Shown here: in pieces, positions 58,531 through 64,000 of the stretch
How the letters are laid out: each line of letters opens with the position of its first letter
How positions within the stretch are numbered: the first letter of the stretch is position 1
Source of the DNA: Chelydra serpentina
Lineage: Eukaryota > Chordata > Testudines > Chelydridae
Length of the DNA: 64,000 nucleotides
Assembly (NCBI GenBank): GCA_037349315.1
Contig: JBAIAC010000004.1
Coordinates: 43,279,001 to 43,343,000 of the forward strand
Reading direction: 5' to 3'
Position numbers and translations under genes: made by a program
The notes under the pieces: model-generated
What the model was told of the DNA's origin: nothing
Database searches by the model: none
What the model saw: only the letters and a program-made list of their open reading frames with translations

Positions 58531-59678
58531 TGTTACAACCTAGCCCAGTCCCTGTCTAGAGGGTCACCATTCTGTTGTAAATAGATTCAAACACTGGGTC
58601 ATACATGCTTTCAAGTCAACTGGATTTGTGTCTAGTCACTGTTTCTAACTTTGGGTTTCTAGGGAACACCCTCAAATTCAGATTTCTTGTCTGAGCCCTT
58701 CCTTGGGTCTTGGGACTCTGCAGTTCAGCTGCCCTAGTCCCCAAAACCAGCACCTCAGACATGGGCCAGCCTTAGGCCGATTCCCCCGATTCCCTGGAAT
58801 GGGGCCCCGCAATGTCCGTTGGCGGCAATTTGGCGGCAGCTGAATCGCTACCACTGCCTCTGCGGTACGTCGGCAGCAGCTCAATTGCTGCCACTGCCTT
58901 GGCGGCAGCTCAAACACTGCTGCCGCCTAGGCAGTATTTCGGCAGCTGGACCCCGTCAAAATCAGGCCCCGCACTCCCTAAAGCGAGCCCTGCCTCAGAC
59001 CTCCCAAGCCCCCTATTTGCTAGCAATGGTCCCTCAGAGTTTCACCTAGGTATGGACACACTGGCTTCTAGCTTAACCCCTTCGGAGGTAACAAGGAAGA
59101 ACACAGGTTTAGTATGGAATTTCTTAACTACAGTCACTTCACTCTTACAAAACAACAGAATTGTATAAATCTTTGCAAAATAAAAGCCCTGGGATGTATC
59201 CTTCCCTAGTCTGATCTCACCCCTTCTAGGAGTCTGAGGTTTGTCAGCGTTACAGGCTAGGAGGAGTCTCTCCTCCAGACTCTCTCTCCAGCCTGTCCTT
59301 CTTACATGAGGCCATGTGCAGTTGCCCCTACTCAGAAAAGCACCCTCTTAAATACAGTTTGTCTCTTTTTGCCACATGTCTTGGCTGAAAAGCTGCAGAT
59401 CCACCAGCCACCCTGGGGCCTCTGTGTAGAAAAAGCATTGTTCCATGGGGTTGGGCCAGCAGTTGAGAAAATCAAAGGCGATGGCTCCAGATTGTTCTGT
59501 GATGGCTTCTCAGTGTTAGTCCTTCAAGGAGTCTTTCCTAAGCAGGAGAGCTGTCTGGATTACATCACAATAGGCTTGCTTTGGGGAAGGTTAGACGTGT
59601 TCAATATACAATACAAAATGGTGGTCCTAATACAAAATACAGTTTACAATTTATATAAATATATCCCACTCTGTCACA
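58531..59678 (-). mobile_element. LTR-like repeat, about 0.9 kb plus a nested hAT
   Basis: On the minus strand it begins TGTGACAGAGTGGGATA and ends GGGCTAGGTTGTAACA (TG...CA), with a TATA-like TGTATTTAAGAGGG near 59345-59360. The two ends are near-complementary (TGTKACA), common in LTRs. No convincing target duplication is seen. A hAT element (58761-58992) interrupts it. A 205-codon plus-strand open frame (59306-59923) starts inside and runs out of it; I do not call it a gene. Confidence 0.5.
58761..58992. mobile_element. GC-rich non-autonomous hAT element, 232 bp
   Basis: Perfect 8-bp duplication CCTCAGAC (58753-58760 and 58993-59000). Left ATGGGCCAGCCTTAGG, right inverted CAGGGCTCGCTTTAGGG. 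The interior is rich in GGCGGCAGCT, similar to 5721-5950. Nested in the LTR-like repeat. Confidence 0.85.
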
Positions 59679-61591
59679 GACTCCATATACAATTTTCTCC
59701 ATTTACACCAGAAGACTATTTTTCCAACTGCTCAACATGCAAATTCAACCTGGGATCTGGAAATCAAGCTATGTTCTTTCAAACTCCTATATCATCATTA
59801 GTAACAAAGATTCCTCAATCAAAACCTAGCAATTTTGTTGACGAGGCACAAGGAATAGAAGAATCCAGCTCATTCCTCCATAGCTATAACAGCAATAAAA
59901 ACTTCCCTGTGTCAGTAAAGTGAGCAGCTATGGCTCAAAGATACACAAGAGAGCCAACCTGGTGAATAAAGTGTTGCCATTTTTACAGTCACTTTTCTGA
60001 CTATATCACACTTTAAAGGGGAAAAAAAAGAGGTCCTATCCTTGTTACTCCCATATACCTCATGATATATCATGTCATGTCACACAACTCAATTTAGGGT
60101 CTGAACCTACTCCCATTCAAGTCAACAGTAAAACTCCCACTGACATCAATGATTCTATGTCAGGCCCTAAGTGCACTCTGATTTAGAACTGCAATTATAT
60201 TATTTTGCAAATTCCATGAGTACAGTGGTGCTATCATGTGACACATCAGGCTACCTAGACTTAAAAGAAACATACAAAGGGGAAAAAATTGAATTTGTGC
60301 CCCTTTGTGTTTCTTTGAAATATTTTTTTATTTTGCTTTTTACATTAGAAATATCATGAATGTCAAATCTCATCTACGCTGGTTTTGTTAGAGGACTCCT
60401 TGGAGGTCTCAGCTGTGGATTGTGTTCTTTCTCAATCCAAAACTGAAAAAGTGTTGTGGGGGAGAGGAATCTTTACTAAAGCCATATTATCGCCCAAGTA
60501 TTTATAGGCATTTGAGTTGACAAAAAAAAAAAATCACACACAAAAACAAGTTTTAAACAATCTGAGTAACAAATACTTATCGTGGCAGAGAATCTGATCC
60601 ATAGAGCCTAACTGTACAAATTGTGTAGCACCCTCTGAGAATTGTGTGCGCCCTCAGTTCCCCCTGATCTAGTAAATGCTTTAATGGTCCATGATTGTAG
60701 GGTGTCCTATAAGGCCCAATCAAAAACTTTGCCTTGAAATACTTTCTTTAAATACCACACAAACAAATAAAAAGGCACATTGGAAGGAGAACAGGTAGGG
60801 TGGCTTTCAGGATACGTAGGACATTGTTTCTGAAGAGACCATAAAAGTGCACTGGGCTATGACACTGATTTATATTTCTCGCCATAGTCGAGCTCAACTG
60901 CATCTTACAGAACTGCTCTTATTGTTTGTCTCCACCTAACCTCAGACTGCTTGAAGTTCCTATAGTAGTTACAATTCTTTGGAGCGAGTGCTTTTCTTGA
61001 CTTTGCTTCTCACCTAACTCATTCCTAGTTTCCATCCACACACTGGATTCCTTTTTCTAAAATACATGTTATCCAACGTCTTTGAAAATATTTTAAATTA
61101 GTCTTTCTTGTTACTCAGTTCATATATTTTTAATTATTTTGGCCTGCCAATTTTAGGTTTGAGACATAAGTCATGTTGCGTAAAGATCAGAATAAAGTTG
61201 CATACAGAAAATGTTAAATATTTCTCTGAAATTCAAATTTAACAAAAGATATACTTTGATCCTTCATATCTTCATACACACACAGAGCACCTATATGATG
61301 ATTAAACATGTGACAGATGAAGACTGTATTGCTAAAGCAAAATAAAAAGCAAGCTGTGGACCCCTCACACCCACCTGAGCCTTATCCTAGATGGTAGTGG
61401 CTTTTGTCCGTAGGAGATCATTCTACTCTAAATGTTATGCTCTAGGCATCCTCCCATTCACAGTATACTCACCAATTTATAACAGCAACTGTATACTTTT
61501 CAAACTCCATGCTTCAAAGCCTTTCTTCCTTCCCTTTTACAAGTTGTAGTTTCAGAGTTTTATTAGATTGATCAAAAACATGTAAATAAAT
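59679..61591. other. Upstream DNA with one hairpin repeat
   Basis: AT-rich. 60095-60169 is an imperfect hairpin (TAGGGTCTGAACC / TGTCAGGCCCTA) of the old family seen at 18216. Nothing else recognised. Confidence 0.4.
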
Positions 61592-62439
61592 TAGGGCTGT
61601 CAAACTATTAAAAAAAATCTCAATTAATTGGAAGATTAAAAAAATAGTCACGATTAATCACAGTTTTAATTGCACTGTTAACCAATAATAGAATACCAAT
61701 GTAAATGTATTGTAAATATTTTTGAATATTTTTCTACATTTTCAAATATGTTGATTTCAATTACAACACAGAATACAAAGTGTACAGTGCTTACTTTATA
61801 TTATTATTTTTATTACAATATTTGCACTGTAAAAAAGATAATACATATTTTTCAATTCACCTCATACAAGTAAGTACTGTCGTGCAATCTCTTTAGCATA
61901 AAAGTGCAACTTACAAATGTATAATTATTTTTCACATAACTGCACTCAAAAACAAAACAATGTAAAAACTGAGCCTGCAACTCAACTCAGTACTATTTCT
62001 TGTTCAACCAACCACTAAGACAAACTAGTTTGTTTACATTTATGGGAGATGCTGCTGCCCACTTCTTATTTACAATGTCATCTGAAAGTGAGAACAAGCG
62101 TTCAAAGGGCACTGTTGTAGCCCGAGTTGCAAGGTATTTATGGGCCAGACATGCTAAACATTATTATGCCCCTTCATGCTTTGACTTGTAGATTTCACTT
62201 TCGCAAAAATAATAATATAAAGTGAGCACTGTACACTTTGTATTCTGTGTTGTAACTGAAATCAACATATTTGAAAATGTAGAAAAACATCCAAAAATAT
62301 TTACAATAAATTTAAATTGGTATTCTATTATTGGTTAACAGTGCAATTAAAACTGTGATTAATCATGGCTATTTTTTTAATCTAGTGAATTTGTTTTGTG
62401 TTCATTGCTTGAGTTAACTGCAACTAATTGAGAGCCCTA
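61592..62439. mobile_element. Fold-back hAT element, 848 bp
   Basis: TAGGGCTGTCAAACTATT to CTAATTGAGAGCCCTA with a perfect 8-bp duplication AAATAAAT (61584-61591 and 62440-62447). Long terminal inverted repeats of about 250 bases (for example TATTCTGTGTTGTAACTGAA on the right against its complement on the left). Same family as 50501-54779, sharing AGAATACAAAGTGTACAGTG. Confidence 0.95.
61993..62181 (-). pseudogene. hAT dimerisation-domain remnant
   Basis: Minus strand, in the order KHEGA, two stops, then HKYLATRATTVPFERLFSLS, DDIVNKKWAAASPINVNKLV and CLSGWLNKK, stop. The VPFERLFS motif is closer to intact hAT transposases than the VPCKCLFS copies at 52406 and 53090. The rest of the transposase is gone. 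Confidence 0.88.
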
Positions 62440-62490
62440 AAATAAATCCATACCTCTTATGTCATCACATTTCCATACTTCAAATCACTA

Positions 62491-62607
62491 AGAGCCAGGA
62501 TTCTGAAGCCCTTATTCATGAAGAGTATTTCCTTACTCTTTGAGTAGTTCCACTGACTTCAAATAAGATACTGTTCCAGGTGAGTGAGGGTATCAGAATC
62601 TGGCTCT
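62491..62607. repeat. Imperfect hairpin repeat, 117 bp
   Basis: AGAGCCAGGATTCTGAAGCC pairs with GGTATCAGAATCTGGCTCT. An old palindromic repeat, possibly the same group as 18216, 32414 and 60095. Confidence 0.55.
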
Positions 62608-63919
62608 AAATAATAACACGGACCAGTAATGCCTATTAGAGTAGCTAGTTAGTTATTCCGGTCATTTATGAGCCATGGAGGTAAAATTAATAAATAACAT
62701 GCATAGAATAGATCTAATAGGCTGAATAAAAAGAAATATTTAAAAACATACTTATCAGACATTTCCCCAAAACAACTGCCAGAAAGAACTAATCTTTAAA
62801 AGAGATGAGCAATAATGTTTATTTCTGTGCCTTGTTTTGCTTTATTAATATTGGCTGAGGCTAAAAATATCCTTGGCTCATACTATCTCTCTATTAATAT
62901 TCCAGCACACAACTGCTATTTTTTTCTTACTGCAATGTACCCATTCCTGTGGAATTCATTAATAGCTCTCATATTTGTCAGACTAAGCTATAAGAAGCTA
63001 TGATCTTGCTTTCTAGAAAGCTAACACTTCAACCAGAAAATGAAAAACAAAAACCAACACTATCATTTAGTATACCTAAATGTAAAACTATCTGTATTCT
63101 GGTGCCCAGTAAAAGCTGAGGCCTACAACCTACGGCTTATAGCTAGTACCGGATTAAAGATTTACTGAATGCCAAACGACTTTTTGCTCAAAAACATTGA
63201 TCTTATTATTTCTGTGTTCACCCACACTTACATTACATGCACAACAAAAGCAGCTGACAACTGTACAATTACCTACAGAGACGAATCTCTTCCAGCAGTG
63301 GGCTATCAGAGGCATGGTATTCAGTCTGGCTTTTGCACTGGCTGCGTGAAGATGAAAACAGCAGCAGTGCTTGAAAGGTTTCTACAGCATTAGTGGGCTC
63401 AAAGCTGATTAAAATGATCCCTCTGGTAAATCTGTGAAATATATGATTTGCACTTTCAAACTGCTCTGTGTTTGATTTACAGAAGGAAGGTGCAGCGTAC
63501 GTGTGCACATAAAGAGAGGGGCTGTTACTCTGACTGGAACATTCTGATAGATTTCAGCTTTAAAAAACGTTACAGGCACAGTTCTGCACTTCAGTTTTTA
63601 AAATAACAATCTGAACCATTTACACCCTCTCTGAGTTTTAAAGCAGCATAATTCTTGAACAAATGGAAATCCACACAGAATTTAAGCACAAACCTTTGAC
63701 AATCTCCATGCATTGTTTCCCTAAGGAAGGGATGCAATTGTATATTTTAAGAGTTCTGACATTTGTTTAATTGGGGGTGGGGTAGGGTTACCACCTGGCT
63801 GGTATTTAACCAGCCTGGAAGGTTTTTTTAATGGATTTGCCAGTTGCCCGAAAAATAATTTAATCTGCTGTTTTTTTCTTGGGTCTAAAGATTTGCACTA
63901 TTATCACAATACACTAGTG
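62608..63919. other. Upstream DNA, nothing firm
   Basis: AT-rich. At 63790-63850 a TAGGGTTACCACCTGGC motif looks like the left end of another hAT element but no right end was found. No exon supported. Confidence 0.35.
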
Positions 63920-64000
63920 CACGGGTTCCCAAACTTGGTTCGCGGCTTGTTCAGGGTAAGCCCCTGGCGGGCCACGAGTCATTTTGTTTACCTGAGCATC
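63920..64000 (+). mobile_element. hAT element, cut by the window edge
   Basis: CACGGGTTCCCAAACTTGG followed by CAGGGTAAGCCCCTGGCGGG, the start of a hAT of the group at 15395 and 43420. The right part lies outside the window. Confidence 0.7.

Noticed and set aside
59306..59923. 205-codon plus-strand open frame
   Set aside because: It starts inside an LTR-like repeat and runs into flanking DNA; no domain and no splice context. Kept as an unlikely gene.
63269..63508. 79-codon minus-strand frame with a possible donor (GTAATT) after TCTGTAG, considered as an upstream ATP8A2 exon
   Set aside because: The protein does not resemble the ATP8A2 N-terminus and the donor is weak.

Overview
The window is vertebrate nuclear DNA, almost certainly from a cryptodiran turtle. 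It carries tRNA-derived SINEs of the tortoise type (pol III A and B boxes, CR1-like ATTCTATGAT tail), CR1 LINEs, many hAT and PIF/Harbinger DNA transposons, and Penelope-like repeats typical of turtle genomes. I see no operons, plasmid or phage features, CRISPR arrays or bacterial genes. The call is from recognised repeat types, not from a database search.

One host gene is supported, on the minus strand: the 5' part of ATP8A2, a P4-ATPase phospholipid flippase. Three coding exons are visible, each with consensus splice sites and mutually compatible phase: 41793-41937 (N-terminal tail, in a CpG island), 6414-6513 (transmembrane segment 1) and 4806-4904 (TM1-TM2 loop and TM2). The introns between them are about 35.3 kb and 1.5 kb. 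Later exons lie beyond the left edge. Everything right of 42.4 kb is upstream DNA, either 5' flank or a further upstream intron.

The large intron holds most of the transposons. A 4.8-kb Harbinger element (10230-15040) still has both genes: a two-exon Myb/SANT-like DNA-binding protein on the plus strand and a DDE transposase on the minus strand. Both are broken only by in-frame stop codons, with no frameshift seen. Three short MITEs of one family with related ends (5408, 7888, 23318) may have been mobilised by such an element. At least a dozen hAT-type elements have recognisable 8-bp target duplications, many perfect. They include a 1.6-kb GC-rich non-coding one (16018-17620) and a 126-bp one beside a Penelope-like insertion that forms a perfect 168-bp palindrome (34581-34748). 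One solo LTR (31468-31854) has a perfect 5-bp duplication.

The right part (42.4-64 kb) has no host exon that I can support. It holds a composite hAT with a G-rich minisatellite (42721-44355), hairpins of tRNA-like modules (45803-46270), several CR1-type LINE remnants, a fold-back hAT with outward-facing transposase fragments (50501-54779) that is itself split by a CR1 and a 1.5-kb repeat carrying two SINEs, an LTR-like repeat (58531-59678), and a second fold-back hAT with a perfect 8-bp duplication (61592-62439).

I found no wholly new biological system. The items most worth a second look are the hammerhead-ribozyme-like core in the Penelope-like repeats, the perfect palindrome, the nearly intact two-gene Harbinger, and the fold-back hAT with duplicated transposase ends.
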